Shown: piece by piece, positions 9,110-17,634 of the stretch
How positions within the stretch are numbered: position 1 is the stretch's first letter
How the letters are laid out: the number at the start of each line of letters is the position of its first letter
Source: Bacteroidaceae bacterium
GTDB lineage: Bacteria > Bacteroidota > Bacteroidia > Bacteroidales > Bacteroidaceae
NCBI GenBank assembly: GCA_024697945.1
Contig: JAILRU010000082.1
Location: 1 to 52,162 of the forward strand
Reading direction: 5' to 3'
Length of the DNA stretch: 52,162 nucleotides
Position numbers and translations under genes: made by a program
The notes under the pieces: generated by a model
Databases searched by the model: none
Told to the model about the DNA's origin: nothing
What the model saw: only the letters and a program-made list of their open reading frames with translations

Positions 9110-9147
9110 AAAGAAGTAAGGGAAACTTTACTTCTTTTTCTTTTTTT
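9110..9147 (+). terminator. Rho-independent terminator of rpmH
   Basis: aaagaagtaa (9110-9119) and ttacttcttt (9128-9137) form a perfect 10-bp stem with an 8-nt loop. A T-rich tract runs to 9147. The next promoter begins within 6 bp. Confidence 0.8.
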
Positions 9148-9152
9148 ATTGC

Positions 9153-9160
9153 TATCTTTG
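9153..9160 (+). promoter_or_regulatory. Bacteroidetes -7 box for the PASTA gene
   Basis: TATCTTTG lies 31 bp before the ATG. The upstream region is the T-rich terminator tail of rpmH. Confidence 0.65.
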
Positions 9161-9191
9161 CAGGAAAAATATTAAAAGTAATAGAATCATT

Positions 9192-9836
9192 ATGGCCTTA
9201 GAAGAATTCCGCAGAAAGCTTTTCGGTCCTGTCGTTTATTGGAACCTGATAGCGATGGTGCTCGTAGGTGTGGCTCTATGCATAGGTCTTGTGGTATGGA
9301 TGACCAAGTACACCATGCACGGAGAGGGTGTTGATGTTCCCGATGTAAAGGGAATGATGCTCAACGATGCAGAGTATGCATTGGAGAGACTGGAACTATT
9401 GGCAGTTATCGTCGATTCGGCATACGTTCGCGAGCAGCCGGCCGGCATTGTACTGGATCAGAAACCAGGCTTCGGAAGCCGCGTAAAGTCAGGACGGGAA
9501 ATCTACCTGACCATCAACCAGAAGCAGACGCCCACCAATACGATTCCCGATATAGCCGGCAACTGCTCTCGCAGGGAAGCTGAAGCCCGTCTTCGGTCCC
9601 TCGGCTTCAACATCGGCCCTATGGAATTTGTCCCGGGCGACCCTGACTGGGTCATCGCGCTCAAAGTAAACGGCCGCGAGGTATATAGCGGAGAACGCGT
9701 GCCTTGCGATGCGCCGGTAGTGCTCGTCGTCGGCAATAGTAACGTCGGTAGCGAAGAAGACGAGTTCGGAGACTATTGGGGAGACTCGTCAGACGATGAA
9801 ACAGAAGTCGAGGACGGTTACGAGGAAGAACTCTGA
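9192..9836 (+). CDS. PASTA domain membrane protein
   Basis: A 214-residue single-pass protein. Residues 1-18 are cytosolic and a membrane helix spans about 19-36. Two PASTA domains follow: about 48-113, opening VDVPDVKGMMLNDAEYAL, and about 115-185, opening TIPDIAGNCSRREAEARL. PASTA domains bind muropeptides or cell-wall partners in other bacteria; here there is no kinase or penicillin-binding domain. The acidic tail (about 190-214, rich in Glu and Asp) is unusual. It probably starts an operon with rluD and ddl, as is common in Bacteroidetes, and the ddl link fits a cell-wall role. Its exact function is unknown. Confidence 0.85.
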   Translation: MALEEFRRKLFGPVVYWNLIAMVLVGVALCIGLVVWMTKYTMHGEGVDVPDVKGMMLNDAEYALERLELLAVIVDSAYVREQPAGIVLDQKPGFGSRVKSGREIYLTINQKQTPTNTIPDIAGNCSRREAEARLRSLGFNIGPMEFVPGDPDWVIALKVNGREVYSGERVPCDAPVVLVVGNSNVGSEEDEFGDYWGDSSDDETEVEDGYEEEL

Positions 9837-9865
9837 AAAGGTTGAAAGGTTAAAACATTAGCAAA

Positions 9866-10912
9866 GTGGAAGACATATTGCTTGATGACGGGCTCGACGA
9901 TGAGTTCTTGGAGGAGCAAAGCGAAGAGCATGAACATTGGCGCATCGAGGTTGACAAGGGGCAGAGCTCCGTCCGCGTCGATAAGTTCCTAATGGACCAC
10001 ATGCCCGGCACCAGCCGCAACCGCATACAGAAGGCTGCCGAGGCGGGGAGCATCCGTGCCAACGACAAACCCATCAAGAGCAACTACAGGGTCAAGGCGG
10101 GCGACATCATCACGCTTGTTCTGGACCATCCCAAGCGCGATTGGGAAATCATTCCCGAAGACTTGCCGATCGACGTAGTCTATGAAGACGAAGTCCTGCT
10201 GGTCGTCAACAAGCCGGCAGGTTTTGTGGTGCATCCCGGCTGCGGAAACTACAACGGCACGCTCGTCAACGCCCTCGCCTGGCATCTACGCGACGACAAG
10301 AACTTCGACTCCAACGACCCGACTGTCGGACTCGTCCACCGCATTGACAAGGACACAAGCGGCCTTTTGGTCATCGCAAAAACCCCGGATGCCAAGACCA
10401 GTCTTTGCAAGCAGTTTTTCTACCACACGACGCGGCGCGAATACAATGCTCTCGTTTGGGGGCCATTCACCGACGACGAGGGAACCATCACAGGCAATAT
10501 CGGCCGGCATGCCAAAGACCGCCTCCAGATGGATGTCTATCCGATGGACGGCGACATAGGAAAGCCTGCCGTTACGCACTACCGAGTGCTGGAGCGTTTC
10601 GGACCAGTAACGCTCGTGGAGTGTCACTTGGAGACGGGCCGTACTCACCAGATTCGGGCCCACATGCGGCACATCGGTCATCCGCTCTTCGGCGACGAAA
10701 GATACGGCGGCTGCCAGATACTCCGAGGCGAGCCGACGGCTTCCTACAAGGCATTCATCCACAATTGCTTCACACTGTGTCCGCGTCAGGCCCTGCACGC
10801 CAAGACGCTTGGCTTCGTTCATCCGACGACCGGCGAAGAGATGTTCTTCTCATCCGACCTGCCCGAGGACTTCGAAGCGCTGCTGAATAAGTGGAGAAAG
10901 AAGACCGCATAG
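9866..10912 (+). CDS. rluD: RluD-family 23S rRNA pseudouridine synthase
   Basis: Converts uridine to pseudouridine in 23S rRNA, likely in the helix 69 loop if orthologous to RluD. The 348-residue protein has an acidic N-terminal extension (1-25) and an S4 RNA-binding domain (about 33-92: SVRVDKFLMDHMPGTSRNRI). The RluA-type catalytic domain has VVNKPAGFVVHPG and the catalytic motif HRIDKDTSG, with the nucleophile at about D161. Later motifs GRTHQIRAHM and HPLFGDERYGG are typical. The start is GTG at 9866, 29 bp after the PASTA gene. A GC palindromic repeat begins within its TAG stop. Site specificity is inferred. Confidence 0.92.
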   Translation: MEDILLDDGLDDEFLEEQSEEHEHWRIEVDKGQSSVRVDKFLMDHMPGTSRNRIQKAAEAGSIRANDKPIKSNYRVKAGDIITLVLDHPKRDWEIIPEDLPIDVVYEDEVLLVVNKPAGFVVHPGCGNYNGTLVNALAWHLRDDKNFDSNDPTVGLVHRIDKDTSGLLVIAKTPDAKTSLCKQFFYHTTRREYNALVWGPFTDDEGTITGNIGRHAKDRLQMDVYPMDGDIGKPAVTHYRVLERFGPVTLVECHLETGRTHQIRAHMRHIGHPLFGDERYGGCQILRGEPTASYKAFIHNCFTLCPRQALHAKTLGFVHPTTGEEMFFSSDLPEDFEALLNKWRKKTA

Positions 10913-10940
10913 ACCCCTGCCCCCTAACCCCCTTTAGGGA
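10911..10940. repeat. GC palindromic repeat after rluD
   Basis: An agaccccn...ccccctttaggga element starts inside the rluD TAG stop. It has no T-run, so a terminator role is uncertain. It belongs to the same family as about ten other copies in the window. Confidence 0.75.
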
Positions 10941-10980
10941 ATAAATAGTACATGGTAAATGATTAAATGGTAAATAAATA

Positions 10981-11985
10981 ATGAAGAAAACAGTAGCAAT
11001 CATCTGTGGGGGCGACAGTCCGGAGCATGACGTAAGTATGCGGAGCGCGGAGGGCATCGCCTCGTTCATCGACCCCGCGCTATATAATATATATAAGGTA
11101 GAGATTCATGCCGGCAAGTGGGAGGCTATCCTACCCGACGGCAGCCGAGTCATGGTCTGCAAGGACGACTTCAGCTTCATCGCAGATGGCAAGACGGTCC
11201 GACCCGACTTCGCCTACATCACCATCCACGGAGCTCCAGGCGAGAACGGCGTGCTCCAGGGCTACTTCGACCTCATCAAGATGCCTTACTCCACTTGCGG
11301 CGTACTTGTAGAGGCAATGACCTACGACAAGTTCGTGCTCAACAACTACCTGCGGGCTTTCGGAGTCTCGGTGGCAGACAGCCTGCTCATCAAGATCGGC
11401 CACGAGGCTGAGGTAAGCGACGAGGACATCATCTCGCGCATCGGCCTGCCTTGCTTCGTGAAGCCTGCCCGCGGTGGCTCGTCATTCGGTACGACGAAAG
11501 TCAAGACTGCCGAAGCCCTGCGTCCTGCCATCGACCTGGCCCTGAAGGAAGGCGAGGACGTAATGGTGGAAGCATTCATGGGCGGCACCGAGATAACTTG
11601 CGGCTGCTACAAGACGAGGGAGAAGAGCGTCGTCTTCCCCATCACCGAGGTGGTATCAAAGAACGAGTTCTTCGACTACGGAGCCAAGTACGACCCCAAG
11701 CAGGTGGACGAGATAACACCTGCCCGCATCAACGATAGCCTTGCCGAGAGAGTGAGCAAGCTGACCTCCATGATTTACGACCTCCTTGGCTGCCACGGCA
11801 TCATCCGCATCGACTACATCATCACCGCCGGAGACAAGATTAACCTTCTGGAGATCAACACGACGCCGGGCATGACCAAGACAAGCTTCATTCCCCAGCA
11901 GGTCCGTGCCGCTGGCTTGGACATCCGCGACGTCATGACGGACATAATAGAGGACAGGAGCCTCTCTCCAATTCTTAATTCTTAA
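10981..11985 (+). CDS. ddl: D-alanine--D-alanine ligase
   Basis: Joins two D-Ala with ATP to make the dipeptide for peptidoglycan precursors in the cytosol. The 334-residue ATP-grasp enzyme has the N-terminal motif ICGGDSPEHDVSMRSAEG, the ATP-binding loop KPARGGSSFGT, and the metal and substrate block LLEINTTPGMTKTSFIPQQ. Length is normal. The gap to rluD carries a GC palindrome and a short taaat-rich repeat. The C-terminus ILNS and the stop codon lie inside a heptamer array (attctta units), so the repeat supplies the final residues. It is probably co-transcribed with the PASTA gene and rluD. Confidence 0.96.
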   Translation: MKKTVAIICGGDSPEHDVSMRSAEGIASFIDPALYNIYKVEIHAGKWEAILPDGSRVMVCKDDFSFIADGKTVRPDFAYITIHGAPGENGVLQGYFDLIKMPYSTCGVLVEAMTYDKFVLNNYLRAFGVSVADSLLIKIGHEAEVSDEDIISRIGLPCFVKPARGGSSFGTTKVKTAEALRPAIDLALKEGEDVMVEAFMGGTEITCGCYKTREKSVVFPITEVVSKNEFFDYGAKYDPKQVDEITPARINDSLAERVSKLTSMIYDLLGCHGIIRIDYIITAGDKINLLEINTTPGMTKTSFIPQQVRAAGLDIRDVMTDIIEDRSLSPILNS

Positions 11986-12098
11986 TTCTTAATTCACAAT
12001 TCATAATGAAGCTACGCCCTGAGTGGCTGTTATGAACAAGAATGAATTGTGAATTGAGAATGGATTAAAGATTATGAATTATGAATTGTGAATTATGA
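11971..12098. repeat. Heptamer arrays joining ddl and the acyltransferase gene
   Basis: Units attctta x3, attcaca and attcata (11971-12005) contain the ddl stop. A middle part holds the string aagctacgccctga (12009-12022). Units attatga, attatga, attgtga, attatga (12071-12098) end with the ATG at 12095 inside the last unit. Confidence 0.85.
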
Positions 12099-13276
12099 AG
12101 TCCGAATTTGACGACATTCGTCCCTACGGCAAGGGCGAAGTGAAGCAGGCAGTCGAGAGTCTTCTGGCCGACAGACAGTTCTCGCGAGTGCTACAGGGCT
12201 TCGTGCCCTGGATGCCTCGATGGATGCGCAATGGCCTCGTACGCCTGGCTTTCGTCGGGGTCAATACGCCCCTGCAGTTCCAGTTGCGCTTCATCAAGCC
12301 TGTTCTGAAGCACGTCCTACGTCGGTGCAGCACTGGCTATAGCTTCTCCTACAGCGCCATCGCTCCGGGCCCCGAGCGCTACACCTTCATCAGCAACCAC
12401 CGCGACATCGTGCTCGACAGCGCCATCCTCGACCTCATGCTCATCGAGCACCATTTCCCCACCACATGCGAGATAGCCATCGGCGACAACCTGCTCATCT
12501 ATCCCTGGATTAAGACGCTAGTCAAAATCAACAAGGCCTTCACAGTCAAAAGGGGACTCAGTCCGCGCGAGCTCCTCGAGAGTAGCCAGCGCATGAGCCG
12601 ATACATGCACCACGCCATTCAGGAGAAGCACGAAAACATTTGGATTGCTCAGCGCGAGGGACGCGCCAAGGACAGCAGTGACCAGACGCAGGAATCCCTG
12701 CTGAAGATGTTCGCCATGGCAGGAGAGGGCAGCATCACAGACCGCCTGAAGGAGCTCAACATCGTACCGCTCAGCATCAGCTATGAGTACGACCCCTGCG
12801 ATTACCTCAAGGCGCAGGAGTTCCAGATGAAGCGCGACAATCCTGCCTTCAAGAAAAGCAAACAGGACGACCTCGACAACATGAAGACCGGCATCTTCGG
12901 CAAGAAGGGACGCATCCACTACGAGGCAACGCCCTGCATCAACACATGGCTCAACGAACTCTCCGAAGTGCCCAAGACGGAGGTCTTCGGCGAGGTGGCG
13001 CGACGCATCGATCTCCAGATACACGCCAGCTACAGGCTCTTCCCAAGCAACTACGTGGCCGCTGACCTGCTCAGCGACAGTGCAAACTACGCCGACCACT
13101 ACACCGACGCGGAGCGCAAGGCCTTCCTGACCTACCTTCAGAGCCGAATCGACCTTGTTCAGATAGCAGACAAGGACGAAGCCTTCCTCCGCGAACGCAT
13201 CCTGACGATGTACGCCAACCCCGTCTTCAACAAACAGAAAAGCATCGAACAACAAAAAGAAACAAAAGAATTATGA
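12095..13276 (+). CDS. PlsC-like acyltransferase
   Basis: A 393-residue protein of the lysophospholipid/glycerol-phosphate acyltransferase family, likely acting at the inner membrane in lipid synthesis. The catalytic HX4D motif appears as NHRDIVLD (H102, D107). A second block carries QREGRAKDSSDQ, which resembles the EGxR/K substrate motif. The first hydrophobic stretch (about 31-65) may associate with membrane. The C-terminal half is not part of the minimal domain and contains long acidic and basic helices. The ATG sits in a heptamer unit. The stop overlaps the next ATG (ATGA), so the lipoprotein gene is translationally coupled. The acyl acceptor is unknown. Confidence 0.85.
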   Translation: MKSEFDDIRPYGKGEVKQAVESLLADRQFSRVLQGFVPWMPRWMRNGLVRLAFVGVNTPLQFQLRFIKPVLKHVLRRCSTGYSFSYSAIAPGPERYTFISNHRDIVLDSAILDLMLIEHHFPTTCEIAIGDNLLIYPWIKTLVKINKAFTVKRGLSPRELLESSQRMSRYMHHAIQEKHENIWIAQREGRAKDSSDQTQESLLKMFAMAGEGSITDRLKELNIVPLSISYEYDPCDYLKAQEFQMKRDNPAFKKSKQDDLDNMKTGIFGKKGRIHYEATPCINTWLNELSEVPKTEVFGEVARRIDLQIHASYRLFPSNYVAADLLSDSANYADHYTDAERKAFLTYLQSRIDLVQIADKDEAFLRERILTMYANPVFNKQKSIEQQKETKEL

Positions 13277-13869
13277 ATAAATATCTCGTGTTTCTATTAA
13301 TTATATGCCTTGCCTCGTGCAAGAGCGACGACGAGTTCTACCCAAACGTTATCACCGAGTTCGCCATGCTAAAGACGGATGAGAACGGGACAATGACGGA
13401 GATGACAACCGACAATGAGCGCACTTACGCCCTTGCCAATCCGCAGAGTGGTTACGAGAAGAATGTCAGATACCGTGCCGTGTGCGGCTTCATCCCCCAT
13501 GGCGAGGCCGCAACGCTCCAATACGCCACGGGAGCCTACCTATTGCGCGACAGCACGGAACTTGCCATAGAGTCCAACGCAACAGGAGTGGTCAGCGTAT
13601 GGAAGTCCGGCCGATACATCAACATGCAGCTGTCGCCGCTCACCCAGGGAGGGACGCAGTACTGGGGATATCGCTGCGACAGCATTTCGGGCCGCACTGT
13701 GCACCTCTGCCTGCACCACCGGCAGAACGGCGACCCACTCTCTTACACCCAGACGGTGTACGCAAGCATCCCCATCGACAGCCTCCGTGCGGTCTCGGCA
13801 GGCGACACCATCGCCCTGCACATCCTGACGTTCCAGGGCGACCGCCTCTGGACATTCCCGAAACAATAG
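13273..13869 (+). CDS. NigD-like lipoprotein
   Basis: A 198-residue probable outer-membrane lipoprotein. The signal peptide MNKYLVFLLIICLASC ends in a lipobox with the acylated Cys at 16. The mature part matches the NigD-like family of Bacteroidetes in pattern: an opening EFYPNVITEFAML, a middle VVSVWKSGRYINMQLSP, then RTVHLCLHHRQNG and a C-terminal GDTIALHILTFQG. NigD proteins were named from a bacteriocin-related locus, but most members have no tested function. It overlaps the acyltransferase gene by 4 bp and is the last gene before a 388-bp gene-free region. Confidence 0.78.
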   Translation: MNKYLVFLLIICLASCKSDDEFYPNVITEFAMLKTDENGTMTEMTTDNERTYALANPQSGYEKNVRYRAVCGFIPHGEAATLQYATGAYLLRDSTELAIESNATGVVSVWKSGRYINMQLSPLTQGGTQYWGYRCDSISGRTVHLCLHHRQNGDPLSYTQTVYASIPIDSLRAVSAGDTIALHILTFQGDRLWTFPKQ

Positions 13870-13950
13870 TCGCTTGTCGGCACTATGGTAGATTCTCTAG
13901 GCAGAAGTCTGGCTATTTTGTCAGGAGTTTCAGTTGTATTATTTATACAC

Positions 13951-14043
13951 TCGGAAGTATTGCTGACGAAAGTATAGTTTCGTGCGGCACGAAAGTATAC
14001 TTCCGTAGTCCACGAAAATATAGTTTCGTCAAGAATAGTTCCG
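13951..14043. repeat. Array of 16-bp palindromes with 23-bp period
   Basis: cgaaagtatagtttcg (13967-13982), cgaaagtatacttccg (13990-14005) and cgaaaatatagtttcg (14013-14028) are separated by 7-bp spacers. Degenerate half units flank them (ggaagtatt at 13953, gaatagttccg at 14033). Each unit is a hairpin or a dyad. Confidence 0.85.
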
Positions 14044-14236
14044 TATCTCTTCTGTCTTCATCCAGAGTATTTGGTTAAAAGTATAGGATTTGTGGTAAAA
14101 CTGTCGATGCTATCGGCATCGCCTTAGTCTCTATTGTTATTTATTGTTTACGCCTGCAAAGACACAACTTTTCCATATCTTTTGCAAATAATTCTTAAAT
14201 ATTCACCCGTAATTCTCCACTCTTAATTATTTGTTG

Positions 14237-14244
14237 TATCTTTG
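14237..14244 (+). promoter_or_regulatory. Bacteroidetes -7 box for mnmA
   Basis: TATCTTTG lies 13 bp before the mnmA ATG, implying a very short leader or none. Confidence 0.6.
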
Positions 14245-14257
14245 CAGTGAAATAGCT

Positions 14258-15364
14258 ATGAACTACACGGATATTAAGGGAAATGTTGCCGTCCTCATCT
14301 CAGGCGGAGTGGATAGTGCAGTCGTCGTGCACCTGCTTTGCGAGGCGGGTCTGAAGCCCGACCTGCACTATATAAGAATAGGCATGGAAGGCGAGGACTC
14401 GTCGTGTACCGCAGAGGAGGATATCGAGCTCTCGCAGGCTACGGCACGCAAGTACGGACTGAAGCTCGAGGTGACAGACCTTCAGAAGGAATACTGGGAC
14501 CAAGTTGTAGGCTATACCATCGAACGCATCAAAATGGGACTGACGCCCAACCCCGACGTGATGTGCAACCGACTCATCAAGTTCGGAGCCTTCGAGCAGA
14601 AGGTGGGCTGCCACTATGACTATATCGCCACGGGGCACTATGCCACGAATGTGTGGCGCGATGGCAAGATGTGGCTCGGTACGGCGAAGGATCCCGTTAA
14701 GGACCAGACCGACTTCCTTGCGCAGCTTAGCTACGAACAGCTCAGCCACACGCTCTTCCCAATAGGTCATCTGATGAAGGACGAGGTGCGGCAGATAGCC
14801 ATCGACGCCAAGCTCCCAAGCGCCCGCCGCAAGGACAGTCAGGGCATCTGTTTCCTCGGCAAGATAAACTACAACGACTTCATCCGACGCTTCATGGGCG
14901 AGCAGGAGGGCAAGGTCATCGACATTGAGACAGGCAAGGTGGTAGGGAAGCATCAGGGATTTTGGTTCCACACCATAGGGCAGAGGAAGGGCCTTGGCAT
15001 GAGCGGCGGCCCGTGGTTCGTCGTCAAGAAGAACGTCAAGAAGAACATCATCTTCGTAGCGCACGGATGGGACACACAGCTGCAGTACGGCCATGACTTC
15101 CGCCTGGCAGACTTTCACTTCATCACAGAGCCCCTGCCTGTTCAGAAGGACGAGGAACCCATGCCGATTCAGTTCAAGGTGCGGCACGTGGACCACTTCA
15201 TGCCCGGCACCATTACTCTCGACGACGAGGGCTACCACGTTCATTCCGACGCGCCCATCCAGGGCATCGCCCCCGGTCAGTTCGGCTGCATCTATGATGC
15301 CGATGCCACCATCTGCTATGGAAGTGGGGAGATAGGCATCTTCAAAATGAAAAGAGAAAAGTGA
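14258..15364 (+). CDS. mnmA: tRNA-specific 2-thiouridylase MnmA
   Basis: Thiolates U34 of Lys, Glu and Gln tRNAs, using ATP to adenylate the base. The 368-residue enzyme has the PP-loop SGGVDS (15-20), the first catalytic cysteine in PDVMCN (C103), TGHYA for tRNA contact, and the second cysteine in SQGICF (C198). The central and C-terminal beta-barrel domains follow. I chose the ATG at 14258; the longer open frame would begin upstream of the -7 box. The stop overlaps a GTG that could extend the next gene, so coupling is possible. The sulfur relay is not in this window. Confidence 0.95.
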   Translation: MNYTDIKGNVAVLISGGVDSAVVVHLLCEAGLKPDLHYIRIGMEGEDSSCTAEEDIELSQATARKYGLKLEVTDLQKEYWDQVVGYTIERIKMGLTPNPDVMCNRLIKFGAFEQKVGCHYDYIATGHYATNVWRDGKMWLGTAKDPVKDQTDFLAQLSYEQLSHTLFPIGHLMKDEVRQIAIDAKLPSARRKDSQGICFLGKINYNDFIRRFMGEQEGKVIDIETGKVVGKHQGFWFHTIGQRKGLGMSGGPWFVVKKNVKKNIIFVAHGWDTQLQYGHDFRLADFHFITEPLPVQKDEEPMPIQFKVRHVDHFMPGTITLDDEGYHVHSDAPIQGIAPGQFGCIYDADATICYGSGEIGIFKMKREK

Positions 15365-15378
15365 AAAATCAATGTTCA

Positions 15379-16560
15379 ATGAAATACGATTTTGATGAGA
15401 TAATACCCCGCAAAGGGACTGACGCTATTAAGATAGACCGAGTGAAGGATGAGTGCGGAAGCGATGACTTGTTGCCGATGTGGGTGGCAGATATGGACTT
15501 CCGAACTCCAACCTTTATCTTCAACGCTATCCGCAAACGCTTGGAGCAAGGTATCCTTGGCTACACCTGCCAGAACCCGCCCTACTACGAGAGCATCATC
15601 CGATGGAACAAGGAGCAGCACGGCATGGATGTCACTCGCGAGATGATTTGCTACATCCCAGGCGTAGTGAGCGGCATCTTCCTCGCCGTGCAGGCCTTCA
15701 CAGAAAAAGGCGACCGCATCCTCATCCAGGAGCCTGTATATCATCCTTTCTGCTTCGTGCCCGAAGCCTGCAAGCGAGAGGTCGTACAGAGCTCGCTCCG
15801 CCGCACTGAGACTTCCTTCGCCATGGACTTCGACCACCTCCGCCGTGACATCAAGGGCTGCAAGTTGATGATTCTCTGCAACCCTCACAACCCTGCCGGC
15901 ATCTGCTGGTCTCGTGAGGATTTACAGGAGGTTGCACGCATCTGTGCCGAGGAGGGCGTCATCGTGGTGAGCGACGAAATACACTGCGACATGCTCTTCC
16001 ACCAGAGGAAGCACATCCCCTTTGCCAGCGTCAGCGACGAGGCACACCACATCAGCATCACCCTGCAGGCACCGACCAAGACCTTCAACATGCCAGGCAT
16101 CGTGGCAAGCCAGGCAATTGTCTATGACGAGAAACTCCGCAGTCAGTACTTCAACTACATATGGGGAACGGACCAAGACCTCGGCAACGTCTTCGCCTGC
16201 GACTGCGTGATGGCATGCTACAGCGACGAGGGCAGGGAATGGAAGCAGCAGATGCTCGACTACGTGCAGGGAAACATCGACCTCATCGTCGAACGCTTCG
16301 TCAAGGAATGTCCCCGCATCCGTCCGATCGTGCCCGAAGCCAGCTTCCTCGTCTTCCTCGACTGCACGGCCTTGGGCTTCAAGACGCAGGGCGAACTGGA
16401 CCGCTTCTTTGCCTTCGATGCCAAGGTCGGCATGAACAGCGGCGCCATGTTCGGCAAGGGCGGCATCGGCTTCATGCGCCTGAACGTCGGCTGTCCCCGC
16501 TCCGTCGTGGGCGAAGCCATCGACAGGATAATCAATGCCGTCAAGGAAAGGTACAAATAA
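15379..16560 (+). CDS. PatB/MalY-type PLP-dependent C-S lyase
   Basis: Probably a cystathionine beta-lyase or other C-S lyase of aminotransferase fold type I. The 393-residue protein has the family start FDEIIPRKGTDAIKID, WVADMDF (35-41), NPHNPAG (168-174), SDEIHCDM (198-205) and the PLP-binding lysine in APTKTFNMPG (about K234). The ATG at 15379 fits the conserved N-terminus; a GTG at 15361 in the same frame overlaps the mnmA stop and would add six residues. Pairing with mnmA hints at sulfur metabolism, but a direct link is inference. An aminotransferase role is the main alternative. Confidence 0.88.
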   Translation: MKYDFDEIIPRKGTDAIKIDRVKDECGSDDLLPMWVADMDFRTPTFIFNAIRKRLEQGILGYTCQNPPYYESIIRWNKEQHGMDVTREMICYIPGVVSGIFLAVQAFTEKGDRILIQEPVYHPFCFVPEACKREVVQSSLRRTETSFAMDFDHLRRDIKGCKLMILCNPHNPAGICWSREDLQEVARICAEEGVIVVSDEIHCDMLFHQRKHIPFASVSDEAHHISITLQAPTKTFNMPGIVASQAIVYDEKLRSQYFNYIWGTDQDLGNVFACDCVMACYSDEGREWKQQMLDYVQGNIDLIVERFVKECPRIRPIVPEASFLVFLDCTALGFKTQGELDRFFAFDAKVGMNSGAMFGKGGIGFMRLNVGCPRSVVGEAIDRIINAVKERYK

Positions 16561-16597
16561 TATATATATAAATGTATAGAACTCAAATTAAGAAATC

Positions 16598-17317
16598 ATG
16601 GAAAATCAGGAATTGAATTATGGCAATCACTATGCTGAACGCCAGTGGGAAGTAACTGAAGCATTCCCAAAACTCATGCGGAAAGTGTATGTTTGGATGG
16701 CCCTTGCCCTGTGCATAACGGGCATGACGGCTTTTTATGTAGCTACAAGCCCCACTCTTCTCACGGCCATCCTCACCAACAAAGTTTTGTTCTGGGGATT
16801 GATGATAGCAGAGCTGGGACTTGTCGTAGCTGTCAGTGCCGCTATTAACCGCCTCTCCCTACTGACCGCGACGCTCCTTTTCATCCTCTACTCTGTCATC
16901 AACGGCGCTACGATGTCCATGATATTCCTTATTTATGAGGTATCGTCTATCGCTACGGTTTTCTTCATCACAGCAGGGACGTTCGGTGCTATGGCGCTGA
17001 TAGGTTATACCACAAAGAAAGACCTCTCGACGATAGGAAGAATCATGTTCATGGCGCTCATAGGCATCATCATCGCCACAGTGGTCAACATCTTCCTCAA
17101 GAGCGACGGACTGACCATGATAATCAGCTATATCGGTGTGATTGTCTTTATGGGGCTTACCGTTTGGGACTCGCAGAAGATAAAGCAGATGCTCATGCAA
17201 GCTCCCGACACCAGCGAGGCATTTCAGAAAGTGGCTCTCCTGGGATCCATTTCTCTCTATCTGGACTTCATCAACCTATTTCTCTACCTGCTTCGCATCT
17301 TCGGAAGCAGAAAATAA
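16598..17317 (+). CDS. Bax inhibitor-1/YccA family membrane protein
   Basis: A 239-residue inner-membrane protein with about seven hydrophobic segments from residue 30 on and a 25-residue hydrophilic N-terminus. The family pattern is seen in AFPKLMRKVYVWMALALCIT, INGATMSMIF and the last block VWDSQKIKQMLMQ, followed by SLYLDFINLFLYLLRIFG. Bacterial homologues such as YetJ act as pH-sensitive calcium leak channels; whether this one does is unknown. It is preceded by 37 bp with an at-repeat and no clear promoter. It is convergent with tRNA-Pro, and no terminator is obvious between them. Confidence 0.9.
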   Translation: MENQELNYGNHYAERQWEVTEAFPKLMRKVYVWMALALCITGMTAFYVATSPTLLTAILTNKVLFWGLMIAELGLVVAVSAAINRLSLLTATLLFILYSVINGATMSMIFLIYEVSSIATVFFITAGTFGAMALIGYTTKKDLSTIGRIMFMALIGIIIATVVNIFLKSDGLTMIISYIGVIVFMGLTVWDSQKIKQMLMQAPDTSEAFQKVALLGSISLYLDFINLFLYLLRIFGSRK

Positions 17318-17362
17318 GAATGGAAAATCGAGATTTCGGGTTACAGCCAAATACAAAAAAAG

Positions 17363-17435
17363 TCGGGGTGACCCGACTCGAACGGGCGACCACCTGGTCC
17401 CAAACCAGGTGCGCTACCAACTGCGCTACACCCCG
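17363..17435 (-). tRNA. tRNA-Pro (anticodon UGG)
   Basis: On the minus strand a 73-nt class I cloverleaf folds. The 7-bp acceptor is CGGGGTG/CACCCCG with discriminator A, the D arm GCGC/GCGC, the anticodon stem CCTGG/CCAGG with loop TTTGGGA (anticodon TGG), and the T arm GCCCG-TTCGAGT-CGGGT. The 3' CCA is not encoded. A TATCTTTG box lies 31 bp upstream. Confidence 0.96.
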
Positions 17436-17465
17436 AACTTTATCGCTATGTCGCGAAAAGCGGTG

Positions 17466-17473
17466 CAAAGATA
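17466..17473 (-). promoter_or_regulatory. Bacteroidetes -7 box for tRNA-Pro
   Basis: The minus strand reads TATCTTTG, 31 bp before the mature tRNA 5' end. A heptamer array begins 5 bp further upstream. Confidence 0.65.
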
Positions 17474-17478
17474 CGATA

Positions 17479-17506
17479 AAAAGTGAAAAGTGAAAAGTGA
17501 AAAGTG
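17479..17506. repeat. Heptamer array, 4 x aaaagtg
   Basis: Four perfect units occupy the region directly upstream of the tRNA-Pro -7 box. Confidence 0.9.
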
Positions 17507-17540
17507 AAAAATTATTTGTTTTTCTGAAAAAAGAGGAAAA

Positions 17541-17572
17541 CTATGGACTATGAACTATGAACTATGAACTAT
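17541..17572. repeat. Heptamer array, 4 x ctatgRa
   Basis: ctatgga then three ctatgaa units and a partial ctat end 6 bp before the serC -7 box. Confidence 0.9.
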
Positions 17573-17578
17573 TTTTCG

Positions 17579-17586
17579 TATCTTTG
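17579..17586 (+). promoter_or_regulatory. Bacteroidetes -7 box for the serC operon
   Basis: TATCTTTG lies 48 bp before the serC ATG. It is divergent from the tRNA-Pro promoter, with two heptamer arrays between. Confidence 0.7.
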
Positions 17587-17634
17587 TGCGCGAATTCAAT
17601 AACCAATAACCTATAACCAATAAGCATTATAATC

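Larger units (their letters stand above)
13870..14257. other. 388-bp gene-free region with palindromic array and mnmA promoter
   Basis: There is no plausible gene on either strand. It contains the 23-bp-period palindromic array (13951-14043), a small inverted repeat gatgctatcggcatc (14106-14120), and an A/T-rich segment with degenerate 7-nt units running into the mnmA -7 box. Confidence 0.8.

Noticed and set aside
10911..10940. GC palindromes as classical Rho-independent terminators
   Set aside because: Stems are short, the palindrome is followed by A/G-rich rather than T-rich DNA, and similar copies are translated inside genes.
13951..14043. Possible small CRISPR array (regularly spaced palindromic repeats)
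   Set aside because: The spacers are only 7 bp, units are 16 bp and diverge, and no cas gene is present.
14300..15379. Long minus-strand open frame of 359 codons opposite mnmA
   Set aside because: It mirrors mnmA codon bias, has no recognisable domain and no promoter; mnmA has all catalytic motifs.
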